Origin: CAWCAW01 sp963793645
GTDB taxonomy: Bacteria > Actinomycetota > Acidimicrobiia > Acidimicrobiales > UBA8190
Direction of reading: 5' to 3'
Assembly: GCA_963793645.1 (NCBI GenBank)
Contig: CAWCAW010000003.1
Coordinates: 310,001-374,000 of the forward strand
Length of the DNA: 64,000 nt
Of the stretch, positions 8,575 to 17,735 are shown in pieces. Both the position numbers and the translations under genes were made by a program. The notes below the pieces were generated by a model, which was given only the letters and a program-made list of their open reading frames with translations, did not search any database and had not been told where the DNA came from. Positions within the stretch are counted from its first letter, which is position 1; each line of letters opens with the position of its first letter.

Positions 8575-9765
8575 TCAGCTGAGCTCCCACTCTGCGGGCA
8601 CGTGCACAGGCGATGCGACCATGACGCCGAGCGGCGGCCTGATGGCGTCGGGGCCGAAGGCGTCGAAGGACGCCACCGGTTGCCAGGTCAGCTTCGACTT
8701 GCTGTGCGCGCTGAGGGGAGGACGCATAGCCACCCACAGCGAGTAGCGGCCCTTGGGAAGAGGAAGGCTCTTCAACTTGCAGCGCAACTCGAACTGGCCG
8801 GAGGGAAACGAGCTGGCGTAGCGGACGATGAAAACGGGGGTGGCGGTGCCCAAAGAGATGCCGAGGTGAAAGGCGCCGAAGAAGGCTTCATCGCACTCCA
8901 CCACGGCCCGCACGTTGACCTCGTCGCCCGAGAGCACCTGCTTGCCGTCGGGACCGCTCACCTCGGCCTTGAGGATGCGGATCCCGTCATCGGAATTGGC
9001 ACTGAGGCCGGCGGCCTCTTCCACCGACTCCCGGTAGAGGTTCACCACCTCGCGCGCCGGGCCGTTGGCGCGCACGTAGGCGTCGGACAGCCACATGGCC
9101 CGATCGCACACGGCCTCGACGGTGGGAAGGTCGTGAGAGACGTAGAACAGCGTGGTGCCGTTGGCCACGACGGTGGAGATGCGCTCGAGGCACTTCTGCT
9201 GGAAGCGGGCGTCGCCGACAGCCAGCACCTCGTCGACGAGCAGGATCTCGGGCTCGAGGAAGGCGGCGATGGCAAAGCCGAGCCGGATGGCCATGCCGGT
9301 GGAATAGAACTTCACCTGGCGGTCGACGGCCTCTCCGATCTCGGCGAAGTCCACGATCTCGTCGAAACGAGCCGCCACCGCCTGGCGGGGCATGCCGAGG
9401 ATGTTGCCGTAGAGGTAGATGTTCTGGCGCCCCGATAGGTCGGGGTGGATGCCGCTTCTCACCTCGAGCAGCGCCCCGATGCGGCCCACCGACGTGACCT
9501 TGCCGGCGGTGGGGAACGTCGTCTGGCAGATGATCTTGAGCAGGGTCGACTTCCCCGACCCGTTGACCCCGATGATCCCCTGGGTCTTGCCCGGCTCTAC
9601 ATGGAGGTTGACGTCGCGCAGCACCCACCGGTACTCGCGCCGCTCGCCTTTGAGCCGACGAGCGAGCAGCCGCATCTGGTCCTCGAACAGCGGGCGCGAC
9701 CGGTCGGCGCGAAAACGCTTCCAGACGTTCTCGGCGAGAACAGTGCCCTTAGGTAAGGTCGGCAA
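8575..9765 (-). CDS. wzt: polysaccharide ABC transporter ATP-binding protein (copy 2)
   Basis: Residue-for-residue identical to the ATPase at 4716-5906: Walker A at 66-74, YSTGM signature, Walker B, H-loop and Wzt-like C-terminal domain. It starts at a TTG 17 bp inside permease copy 2 and its stop lies within the repeat; the gene that follows is the sulfotransferase at 7667-8473 instead of the GT2. The lack of any divergence means a very recent duplication, active gene conversion, or an assembly artefact. Confidence 0.92.
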   Translation of the reverse strand: MPTLPKGTVLAENVWKRFRADRSRPLFEDQMRLLARRLKGERREYRWVLRDVNLHVEPGKTQGIIGVNGSGKSTLLKIICQTTFPTAGKVTSVGRIGALLEVRSGIHPDLSGRQNIYLYGNILGMPRQAVAARFDEIVDFAEIGEAVDRQVKFYSTGMAIRLGFAIAAFLEPEILLVDEVLAVGDARFQQKCLERISTVVANGTTLFYVSHDLPTVEAVCDRAMWLSDAYVRANGPAREVVNLYRESVEEAAGLSANSDDGIRILKAEVSGPDGKQVLSGDEVNVRAVVECDEAFFGAFHLGISLGTATPVFIVRYASSFPSGQFELRCKLKSLPLPKGRYSLWVAMRPPLSAHSKSKLTWQPVASFDAFGPDAIRPPLGVMVASPVHVPAEWELS

Positions 9766-10753
9766 AGTTCACCTCGAGCCTCTTGAACGTCAGATATCCG
9801 ATCACCAAGTAGGCGAACGATCCGGCCATGGCGAGAAGGATCATCTTCCACTGCGGACCGAACCCGTAGAGCACAGAGATCCTCATGCTGTCGACGATCG
9901 GTGCCATCGGGTTCAACACGCAGTACAGCGACCGCCCCCAGCCGGTGATGAAAGCCGGTTGCAAGGTGTGATGCACCTCGATGGTGAACGGCTTGATCAC
10001 CGTGGCCAGCATGCCCAGTGGCACCACGATCGGCAGGACCTGCTGGAGGTCGCGCATCTGCACGATGATGGCCGACAGCAACAGCACCATGCCGACGGTG
10101 AAGGGCAGCTCGATGGCTATGTACAACGGCGCCCACGCCGATTCGACCTTGGGGGCGAATCCCTGGATGCCGAACATCACGAACAGCGGGACGAGCGACA
10201 GCACCGAGCCGAATATCGACTCCACCACCTGAGCGAGCGGGAAGTACTCCCGGGGGAAGTGGCTCTTGGCCATCAACAGCTTGTTGGACACCAGCGAGTT
10301 GGCCCCGCTGCCCACCGCTCCTCCGAACACCCCCCAGGTGATCAGTCCGACGTAGGTGTAGAGGATGTAAGGGACGTGGCCGCCGGCATTGATCGACTTG
10401 ACGTGCTGGAAGATGAGCACCAGGACGACCAGGCTGATCAGCGGAGTCAACAGGGCCCACGCCACCCCCAGCACGGCTTGCTTGTAGGCAGCACGGATGT
10501 CTCGCTCGGCCAAGGTGAAGATGACCTCGGCCCGGGTGAACAGCTCCTTGATGGAACGCCACAGATCCGGCTTGTGCTGGTACATCAGCTCGGCCGGAGG
10601 ATCGGCCGGGATCAGCGTGATGTCGTAGATGGTCAGCCGGTCTTCCTGCTCCGGAACCGGCTCGGTGATGACTGACACCTCTTGGACCCCCCCGGCTCCC
10701 CCAACCCGTGTGGCTACCCGCCGGTCTTTCAGACTAGCGCCCACGGTGCCCAA
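9749..10753 (-). CDS. wzm: polysaccharide ABC transporter permease (copy 2)
   Basis: Identical ABC-2 permease to the one at 5890-6894. The start is taken at the TTG at 10753, matching copy 1. The frame stays open upstream to 11245 across the repeat border, but that part is antisense to the GT4 gene and does not look coding. This copy faces the GT4 gene at 10793 across only about 40 bp, so the promoters of both operons must lie in or very near that gap. Confidence 0.9.
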   Translation of the reverse strand: MGTVGASLKDRRVATRVGGAGGVQEVSVITEPVPEQEDRLTIYDITLIPADPPAELMYQHKPDLWRSIKELFTRAEVIFTLAERDIRAAYKQAVLGVAWALLTPLISLVVLVLIFQHVKSINAGGHVPYILYTYVGLITWGVFGGAVGSGANSLVSNKLLMAKSHFPREYFPLAQVVESIFGSVLSLVPLFVMFGIQGFAPKVESAWAPLYIAIELPFTVGMVLLLSAIIVQMRDLQQVLPIVVPLGMLATVIKPFTIEVHHTLQPAFITGWGRSLYCVLNPMAPIVDSMRISVLYGFGPQWKMILLAMAGSFAYLVIGYLTFKRLEVNFADLT

Positions 10754-10792
10754 TTCGCCACCGTTTGAGGCGGTCACTACTACCATCTGCCC

Positions 10793-11971
10793 GTGCAGGA
10801 ACCCGGAGCGCCGGCCTCTACGGGGGCCATGAAACACCGCCCTCGGGTGCTCGTCTTGATCAAGGAGTTCGGCCTGGGCGGGGCCGAGCGCCTGGTCGTG
10901 GACGTGCTGGCCCATCGAGACGCCACCGCCTTTGACTACGAGGCCGCCTATGTCTTGCACGGCCATGACACCTTGGTCCCCGACGTGCAGGCCGCCGGTG
11001 TGCCCGTCCATGACCTGGGGGCAACCCGGGGTGCGGACCTGCGATGGGTGGCCCGGCTGCGACGCCTCCTGGTGGACGGGCGCTACGACATCGTCCACGC
11101 CCACCTTCCCTATACCGCCGCGCTGGGACGGGTCTCGGCGGCGACGTTGACACGGGGGCGGCGACCTGCGTTGGTCTACACAGAGCACAGCATGTGGAAC
11201 AAGGCCGCGCTGATCACCCGGGCGCTGAATCGGGCCACCGTGCACCTCGACCAGGCCCTGTTCGTGGTGTCGTCGGCCAGCCGTGACGCCCTACCGGTCG
11301 GGCTGCGACCCCAGGCGCAGATCGTGTTGCACGGCGTCGACCTGTCGCGCTCGGCCGCCTTTGCGGCTCGGCGCCGGGAACTGCGGGCCGGAGTGCGGGC
11401 CGAGCTGGGTGTGGCCGACGACGAGACGTTCGTGCTCACCGTCGCCAATCTCCGGTCCGAGAAGGGGTATGACGTCCTGCTCGAAGCCGCCCATCTGGCT
11501 ATCGCCGACGGGGCCGCCGCCCACTTCGTGTCGGTGGGATGGGGGCCGCTCGCCGACTCCATGGCCGAGGAGCGAGACCGTCTCGGCCTCGCGGGGCGCT
11601 TCGACTTCCTGGGCCGGCGCGACGACGCGCTGCGGATCATGGCGGGCGCCGATGTCTTCGTGCTCCCCTCGCACCAAGAGGGCTTACCGGTGGCCCTGAT
11701 GGAGGCCATGAGCGTCGGCCTGCCCGTCGTGGCCAGCGCCATCGGCGGGGTCCCCGACATCGTCACCAACGAGGTCGAAGGCCTGCTCGTCACGCCGGGA
11801 CGAGCCGATGAACTGGCCCGAGCCATCGTGCGCATGACGCGCGACGAGTCCCTGCGCGAGCGTCTGGGGCGAGGCGCCTCGAAGCGCAGCGAGTCCCTGG
11901 ACGTGGCCAAGGCGGCCCGTTCCATCGAAGACACCTACCGAAGAATCCTCGAGGAGCGCGCCAAGCCATGA
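10793..11971 (+). CDS. GT4 family glycosyltransferase
   Basis: A 392-residue retaining glycosyltransferase of the GT-B fold. The N-terminal half has the EFGLGGAERLV loop typical of GT4 and a DIVHAHLPY motif; the C-terminal half has the nucleotide-sugar binding EGLPVALMEAMSVGLPVVA segment with the E-x7-E pattern. The GTG at 10793 is the first start in frame; an ATG at 10829 directly before the first beta strand is equally good. It overlaps the next GT4 gene by 4 bp (ATGA), forming a two-gene rightward operon divergent from the exporter operon. Confidence 0.88.
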   Translation: MQEPGAPASTGAMKHRPRVLVLIKEFGLGGAERLVVDVLAHRDATAFDYEAAYVLHGHDTLVPDVQAAGVPVHDLGATRGADLRWVARLRRLLVDGRYDIVHAHLPYTAALGRVSAATLTRGRRPALVYTEHSMWNKAALITRALNRATVHLDQALFVVSSASRDALPVGLRPQAQIVLHGVDLSRSAAFAARRRELRAGVRAELGVADDETFVLTVANLRSEKGYDVLLEAAHLAIADGAAAHFVSVGWGPLADSMAEERDRLGLAGRFDFLGRRDDALRIMAGADVFVLPSHQEGLPVALMEAMSVGLPVVASAIGGVPDIVTNEVEGLLVTPGRADELARAIVRMTRDESLRERLGRGASKRSESLDVAKAARSIEDTYRRILEERAKP

Positions 11972-13089
11972 GCACGCGGCCGGCAACGAGCTCAGGAGTA
12001 CCCCTCGTCGTGCACGTGATCCCGACCGCGGTGGGCCGAGGGGCTCAGCGCGAGGCGCGGGGCATTGCGGATCGGCTGGGGCGATCGGGTGCCCGGCGTC
12101 ATGTCTTGCTCAGCCTCTTTGCCGGCCCCCATGAGGTCCGCGTCGAAGAGGCTCTGGAGCATCCCGGCGGCACACGCGTGGCGCAAGGTCTCGATCCCCG
12201 CTTGATCATGCGCCTGGCCCGTGAACTCGCCCGCCTGCGACCAGACGTGGTGGTCGCCCATGGCGGCGATTCGCTGAAGTACCTGGCGCCCGCCATGGGG
12301 CTACGCCTGCGGCACCGGCCCCTCGTGTACTACGCCACGGGCACCTTCGCGGCGGGGGCCAGCCGCGCCAAGGTGACCGTGTGGCGCGCCCTGATGCGGC
12401 GCGCCACGGTGGTGGCCGCCGAGGGCGATGAGGTCCTCGAGCAGTGCGCGCAACTCTTGGGGGTGCCACGCCGACGACTCGTCCTGGCGCCCAACGGCCG
12501 CGATCCCGAGGAGTTCCACCCCGCCACGCCCGACACGTCGGCCGTGCCGACGGTCGCCTTTGTGGGCGCCCTGACCGAAAGCAAACGGCCCGACATGTTC
12601 GTCGACGTCATCGGGACGTTGCGCCACCGGGGCTTGGAGCTGCACGCCGAGATGTGCGGCGGTGGCCCGGCCGCCGACGCGCTGTCGGAGGCGGCCACAG
12701 CGGCGGGCGTCGAATTGCTCGGATTCCGCTCCGATGTGGCCGAGGTCCTCAGAGGCACCGACGTGATGCTGTTTCCGAGCCGGCCCACCGGCGAAGGCAT
12801 GCCGGGCGTGCTCATCGAAGCCGGCCTCAGCGCCGTGCCGGTGGTCGCTACCGACGTCCCCGGCGTGAAGATGATCGTGGCGGACGGCGAGACCGGCGTG
12901 GTGATCGCCGTCGACGATGTGGCGGCCATGGCCGACGCCACGGCCCGACTGATCGGCGACCCGGAGCTGCGACAGCGCATGGGAGCGGCGGCCCGGCGGC
13001 GCTGTGTGACGCACTTCAGCCTCGACGCCGTCGCCTCGTGCTGGGAGGCCATCATCGAGCCTCTGGTGCCGCGTGCCAGTCAGCCCTGA
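11968..13089 (+). CDS. GT4 family glycosyltransferase
   Basis: A 373-residue GT-B glycosyltransferase. It begins with VHVIPTAVGRGAQREARG, the GT4-like donor and acceptor loop, has PNGRDPEEF after the interdomain hinge, and a GEGMPGVLIEAGLSAVPVVATDVPG donor-binding segment is recognisable near residue 275 (quoted in part: EGMPGVLIEAG). Coupled to the preceding GT4 gene by an ATGA overlap. Its 3' end overlaps the convergent methyltransferase by 10 bp. Likely adds one sugar to the lipid-linked repeat or chain; donor and linkage are unknown. Confidence 0.87.
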   Translation: MSTRPATSSGVPLVVHVIPTAVGRGAQREARGIADRLGRSGARRHVLLSLFAGPHEVRVEEALEHPGGTRVAQGLDPRLIMRLARELARLRPDVVVAHGGDSLKYLAPAMGLRLRHRPLVYYATGTFAAGASRAKVTVWRALMRRATVVAAEGDEVLEQCAQLLGVPRRRLVLAPNGRDPEEFHPATPDTSAVPTVAFVGALTESKRPDMFVDVIGTLRHRGLELHAEMCGGGPAADALSEAATAAGVELLGFRSDVAEVLRGTDVMLFPSRPTGEGMPGVLIEAGLSAVPVVATDVPGVKMIVADGETGVVIAVDDVAAMADATARLIGDPELRQRMGAAARRRCVTHFSLDAVASCWEAIIEPLVPRASQP

Positions 13090-13718
13090 CGACGAGAGAA
13101 ATGAGCCAGGTAGCCGGCCCTCCCCAAGGGGACGAGCTCGGCGACCTCGAGCCCGCAGGCGGTGGCCGCCGCGTTGAGGTCGTGGCGGGTATAGGGGTGC
13201 ACACCCACCCCGCGGGCGCCGTAGCGCGCCTGGCGGAGCTTGAGGCGCAGGCCCGGCGCCGGGAACGACGCCACCACATGAGGGGCCACCGTGCTCATGA
13301 GCCGCAACAATGCCACCGCATCGCCGACATAGTCGAACACCCCGAGGGCCACGGCGACGTCATACGCGTCCGGTGCATCGTCCTCGAGACTCTCCCACCC
13401 TCGTTCCTCCACGGTCACAAGGTCCTGGTGCGCCTCGGCGTTGACGCGCGCCATGGCCACCATGGCGGGAGCCGGGTCGATCCCCACCACGTGCACACCC
13501 ATCTCTGCCAAGGGCTCGAAGAGGATCCCGTTGCCGCACCCGACGTCGAGCACGCGTCGAGCTCCGACAGCGGCCACCACGACGACAGCCTGGCGCAGGC
13601 GATCGAACAGCGCGCCGCGGCCCAGCAGCCGAGCCACCGCTTCGGACCGGTAGAAGGCGGTGAAGCGCGACGCCCGCTTGTGGAAGTAGGCGTCGAAGTC
13701 AGCTTGCGGCTGTGGCAC
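13080..13718 (-). CDS. class I SAM-dependent methyltransferase
   Basis: A methyltransferase of about 212 residues. Motif I reads VLDVGCGNGILFEPL, then VVGIDPAPAMV (ribose-binding acidic strand) and a DVAVALGVFDYV segment. The frame is open well upstream in antiphase to the deacetylase gene, so I take the GTG at 13718, which overlaps the deacetylase stop by 20 bp and gives VPQPQADFDAYFHKRA as the start. It follows a deacetylase and a GT4 in a leftward operon, consistent with modification of a glycan or its lipid-linked precursor. Confidence 0.82.
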   Translation of the reverse strand: MPQPQADFDAYFHKRASRFTAFYRSEAVARLLGRGALFDRLRQAVVVVAAVGARRVLDVGCGNGILFEPLAEMGVHVVGIDPAPAMVAMARVNAEAHQDLVTVEERGWESLEDDAPDAYDVAVALGVFDYVGDAVALLRLMSTVAPHVVASFPAPGLRLKLRQARYGARGVGVHPYTRHDLNAAATACGLEVAELVPLGRAGYLAHFSRRQG

Positions 13719-14442
13719 AGGTCTCGCTCCCGAATCGTTGCACCACGTGCCCGAAGATCGGCGCGATCCGTCTACGGCCGAGAATTTGCTTGGCCATCGC
13801 CGGTGAGCGGACCGACCCGAGCCCGGGGAGGCTTCCGTCGAAATCGTACGAGTGGTAGTAGAGCACGACCGGGCTGGCGCCCAGACCCACCACCGTCGAC
13901 ACCAGGCGGCGGGGAACGAGTCTCTGATAACTGCCGCCCCCCAGGGGCAACCTGTGCCAGCGCAGCACAGGAAGTTCTCGCACCGGCGATGAACGCCCCA
14001 AGTACTGGGCGTCGGACACGTACTGGTAGCCGGCTTCGGCGATGTCGTGGCGGTAGCGCTCGAGGGACGAACCGGCCGGAAGATCGAAGCGCGGCGAGCG
14101 CACCCCGCGTACCGGACACTGCAGCAGGTCCTCGAGAATGCGGCGCCCGGAGCGCAACCACTCGACGACATCGGTGGTGGGGAGCACCCCGTGGTCCGGA
14201 CCGTGGCAGGCCACTTCGTGGCCGTCGGCCACCAGCTCGGCGAGAACCGAGGCGATGCGCGGCGCATACGAACCCACCACGAACAGGGTCACCTTGGGGC
14301 CGCCGCCCACAGAGGAGAGGCGTTGGTGAAGCAATGAGAGGTCGCCTTGCACCTGACGGGGCCCGGGAACCGGGTGGCCGAGCACGTCCATGCCTTCGTA
14401 GAAGTCCTCGACGTCCACCGTCAGGCACACCGTCGCACTCAT
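13699..14442 (-). CDS. polysaccharide deacetylase family protein
   Basis: A 247-residue NodB-fold deacetylase (carbohydrate esterase 4), related to the group with a C-terminal DUF3473-like half. The metal-binding and catalytic motif TVDVEDF is at 8-14 and the second motif H-G-P-D-H has its ligand histidines at about 80 and 84. RSPRFDLP supplies the third conserved motif. It would remove an N- or O-acetyl group from a sugar. It overlaps the upstream GT4 by 4 bp and the downstream methyltransferase by 20 bp. No signal peptide is seen, so it acts in the cytoplasm. Confidence 0.87.
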   Translation of the reverse strand: MSATVCLTVDVEDFYEGMDVLGHPVPGPRQVQGDLSLLHQRLSSVGGGPKVTLFVVGSYAPRIASVLAELVADGHEVACHGPDHGVLPTTDVVEWLRSGRRILEDLLQCPVRGVRSPRFDLPAGSSLERYRHDIAEAGYQYVSDAQYLGRSSPVRELPVLRWHRLPLGGGSYQRLVPRRLVSTVVGLGASPVVLYYHSYDFDGSLPGLGSVRSPAMAKQILGRRRIAPIFGHVVQRFGSETCATAAS

Positions 14443-15501
14443 CGACGGGGACCCATGGTGGCGTAGACGCCTCGAAGACGGGTGATCACACCGTCTTCGG
14501 AGAACAGGTCGGCGGCGCGGGCTCGAGACACCTCACCGGCGGCCGCCCGCCGGTCGGGATCGCCGATGAGCGCCTCGACGGCGGCCGTCAGGGCCACCAC
14601 ATCGCCCCTGGGGACGAGCAGGCCGCTGTGGCAGTCGACCACTTCGCGCACCCCCCGCACGTCATAGGCCACCACGGGCCGACCTGCCGCGGCGGCTTCC
14701 ATGGCCACGCGTGGGATGCCCTCGCGATACGAAGGCAGCACGACGATGTCGGCGGCGGCCAGATAGGGGCGCACATCATCGACGCCTCCGACCAGAGTGA
14801 CACCGGCGGCGGCCATGTCGGCCGGATCGACGGCGTCATGCTGATCGGCTTCCGACGGGCCCACGTGGACGAAGTCCGCCTTGCCGGCCAAGGCCCGGGC
14901 CAGTTCGAGGAAGTCAGCACAGCCTTTTTCGCGCACCAGCCGGCTGATCATGACCACGAGGGGTCGCGCCGAGGTCAACTGGGGCTCGACAGGCTCGAGG
15001 AAACGGTCGAGCACGATGCCGTTGCCGACGTAGTCGATCTTGGCGGCCCGACAGATGCGGGCCTTGGGCAGCACCTCGTGGTCCTCGCGGCTCTGGACCA
15101 GCACGCGATCGGCCCACGTACAGCACCACTTCTCGAACACCCAGCCCAGGATGTTGGCCAGCTTGCTGTTGTCCCGGAAGTACAAGGCGCCGTGAATGGT
15201 GTAGATGGCGGTGGTGCCGCTCAAGCCGGGCGGCGGGCAGCCCGAGGAACGATGCCTTGGGGGTATGGGTCTGGACGAAGTCGAAACGCTCGGTGCGCAG
15301 CGTCCGCCACAGCCGCACGAAGGCGCCATGTCGGAAAGCGAGAATTCCCGACGGATGGGAATGACTTCGACCGCGAGGCGCTGGCCGGCGTGTCGTCAAA
15401 GGCGTCTCCGGTCACGACGGTCCACGAGATCTCGTGGAGCCGGCCGCAGTTGGTTGGCGAGCAGCAGCCGGGCCGTCATCGACGTGGTCACGACCCGGCA
15501 T
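14439..15501 (-). pseudogene. GT4 glycosyltransferase with frameshifted N-terminus
   Basis: The C-terminal two thirds (to about 15225) is an intact GT4: TIHGALYF, VGNGIVLDRF, MISRLVREKG and YREGIPRVAMEAAAAGRPVV. Upstream, the homologous text continues in other frames: MTARLLLANQLR, then after one shift RLHEISWTVVTGDAFDDTPA, then RLAVEVIPIRRE, then ILAFRHGAFVRLWRTLRTERF and THTPKASFLGLPAARL. At least four single-base shifts within about 280 bp are needed to read one protein. The segments join in the right order without gaps, which looks like sequencing error or very recent damage. Start near 15479 or 15501. Confidence 0.8.
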
Positions 15502-15688
15502 CCCCGAAGGGTGCCCGGTCGACCCGGTTCGCTGCGTCACCCGCTCCCCCCGAGCTCCCCGGTCGCGGCCACGTGTCGGGGCTCCCGGCCTCGGTGCGGA
15601 GACCTGCCCGGCCTATTCTACAAAGGGTGAGGACGTCCGGACCAGAGCGCGCGAACTGCCACGTCGTGAAGAAAAGGACGTAGGAACC

Positions 15689-17735
15689 ATGTGCGGGCAT
15701 AACGGGATTCTGGGAACGGTCGGAAGTCGGCGCCAAGACGCCGTTGGCGCGTCGAGGCGATGACCGACACGCTGCGGCACCGGGGCCCTGACGACGGAGG
15801 GACCTTCGTCGACGACGCCCGGCGGGTGGGCTTGGGCAACCGGCGCCTGGCCATCGTGGACCTCTCTTCAACGGCCATCAGCCCATGGCGTCGGCCGACG
15901 GGCGCTACGTCGTGCTCCTACAACGGCGAGATCTACAACTTCGCGGCCCTGCGCAGCGAGCTGGAAGCCGGGCGGGCAACGCTTCCGGGGCGGGTCGGAC
16001 ACCGAGGTACTGGTAAGGCCATGGCGCAGCACTGGGGGCTGATGGAGGCCTTGCAGCGCTGCAACGGGATGTTCGCCCTGGCGCTATGGGACCGCCAGGC
16101 ACCAACGCTGTCCCTGGCCCGGGACCGTTTCGGCGAAAAACCCCTCTATTACGGGTGGGCCAAAGGCACGCTTCCTCTTCGGCTCCGAGCTCAAAGCGCT
16201 GCGGGCGCATCCCGCCTTTGATCCCGACATCGACCGCGACGTGCTGGCGCTGTATTTCCGTCACAACTGCGTCCCGGCCCGTTCACCATCTACCAGGGCA
16301 TCGCCAAGCTCGGTCCGGGGACGTTCGTCGTCATCGACGAGTCCACGCCGGTGGGGGCCATGCCCAAAGCGACGCCCTTCTGGTCGCTTCGCGACGTCGT
16401 CGAACGCGGGGCGGCGTCACGGGCCTCGTGGTCGGCCGACTACGCCATCGACGAGCTGCAGAGGTGCTGCCGAGGCCGTGCGCATCCGCATGCACGCCGA
16501 CGTCCCCTTGGGGGCCTTGCTGTCGGGAGGGATCGACTCCTCCCTGGTCGCGGCCCTGATGCAGGCACAGCACTCGTCGAAGATTAGCACCTTCACCATC
16601 GCCTTCGACGACGCCGGCTACGACGAGGCCACCCACGCCCGGCGGGTCGGCGAGCCACCTGGGCACCGAGCACAAGAGCTCCTCATGACCGCCGATGATG
16701 CCCTGGAGATGATCCCCCGCTCCGGCCCGATGTACGACGAGCCTTTCGCCGACTCGTCGCAGATCCCGACGGCGGTGCTCGCCCGCCTCACCCGACGACA
16801 CGTCACGGTGGCGATGTCGGGTGACGGCGGCGACGAGCTCTTCGGGGGCTACAACCGCTACGCCTGGGCGGACCACTTCTGGCGTCACGTCGAGCCGGTG
16901 CCTCGTCCCGTGCGGGGCGTGGCCGGGGCCCTGTTGGGTGCGGTGCCTCCCGGGTGGTGGGACCGGGGGGCCCGTGTGGTCGGGCGTTGCCCGCGCGCGT
17001 GCGGGTTCGGATCCTCGGGACCAAGATCCAGAAGGTGGCCCGGGTGCTGCCCGCCGCCGATCTCCACGAGACCTACGTCTTGTTGGCGTCGCACGCCTCG
17101 GAGCCCGAGCGCCTGGTGCTCGGGGCCAACGAGCCTCCATCGGTGCTTTCCCGGCCCGAAGAGCTGGCCGGCACGGCCGGCCCCGTCGAGCTCATGATGT
17201 ATCTCGACTCCATGACGTATCTGCCCGACGACATCCTGACCAAGGTCGACCGGGCCACGATGGCGGCCAGCCTGGAGAGCCGGGTGCCGTTTCTCGATCC
17301 CGACGTGGCCGCGTTGTCGTGGCGGCTCCCGCTCGAGCTGAAGGTCCGAGGGGGCATGGCAAGTGGCTTCTGCGTCGTCTCTTGACCGTTACGTCCCACC
17401 GGTGTTGATGGAACGGCCCAAGGCGGGCTTCGGCGTCCCGCTCGGTGACTGGTTGCGGGGCCCCCTGCGGCCCTGGGCCGAGGAGCTCCTCGACGCCCGG
17501 CGCATCGACGCCGCCGGCTACCTCGGCCACCGATGCGTCCGCCGCATGTGGCGTGAGCACCTGTCGGGTCGCGCGACGTCAGTACGTGCTCTGGGACGTG
17601 CTCATGCTCCAGGCGTGGCTGGCCGACAGCGCTGCCCAACGGGCCTCAGCGGCGGACGGAGGATCTTCGGGCGCCACCGACTTCGGGCTGCGTTGCGCAT
17701 GTCGGCGCTTTCGGCCCGACAACTCCCAGGGATAG
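15689..17735 (+). pseudogene. asnB: asparagine synthase-like glutamine amidotransferase, frameshifted
   Basis: A class II glutamine amidotransferase and asparagine synthetase of about 670 residues when reassembled. It starts MCG, giving the Cys2 nucleophile after cleavage, then LRHRGPDDGG, YNGEIYNF, DRFGEKPLYYG, LSGGIDSSLVA (the pyrophosphate loop of the synthetase domain), SGDGGDELFGGYNRY and SRVPFLD, all family hallmarks, but distributed over three frames. At least eight single-base shifts separate them. A ribosome-binding site (AAAAGGA) precedes the start. In glycan clusters such enzymes can amidate uronic acids, which fits the sugar 6-dehydrogenase nearby; plain asparagine synthesis is the alternative. 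Confidence 0.82.

Larger units (their letters stand above)
8554..10774. repeat. 2,221-bp direct repeat, copy 2 (polysaccharide exporter)
   Basis: Second copy of the unit at 4695-6915, same orientation. It lies next to the divergent GT4 operon and is presumably the promoter-proximal copy of the leftward operon. The 1,638 bp between copies (6916-8553) hold a methyltransferase and a sulfotransferase, so homologous recombination between copies would excise or amplify a 3,859-bp unit carrying those two genes. Confidence 0.95.

Noticed and set aside
4695..10774. Composite transposon as the cause of the exporter duplication
   Set aside because: No transposase, inverted ends or target duplication occur at the repeat borders; unequal recombination or assembly error explains it better.
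9749..11245. Permease copy 2 with a 160-residue N-terminal extension
   Set aside because: The extra part is antisense to the GT4 gene and absent from copy 1; it arises because no stop codon lies upstream of the repeat border.
12444..15683. Rightward open frame of over 1,000 codons
   Set aside because: It runs in antisense through the methyltransferase, deacetylase and GT4 genes and is rich in Arg, Gly and His without any motif; a high-GC shadow.
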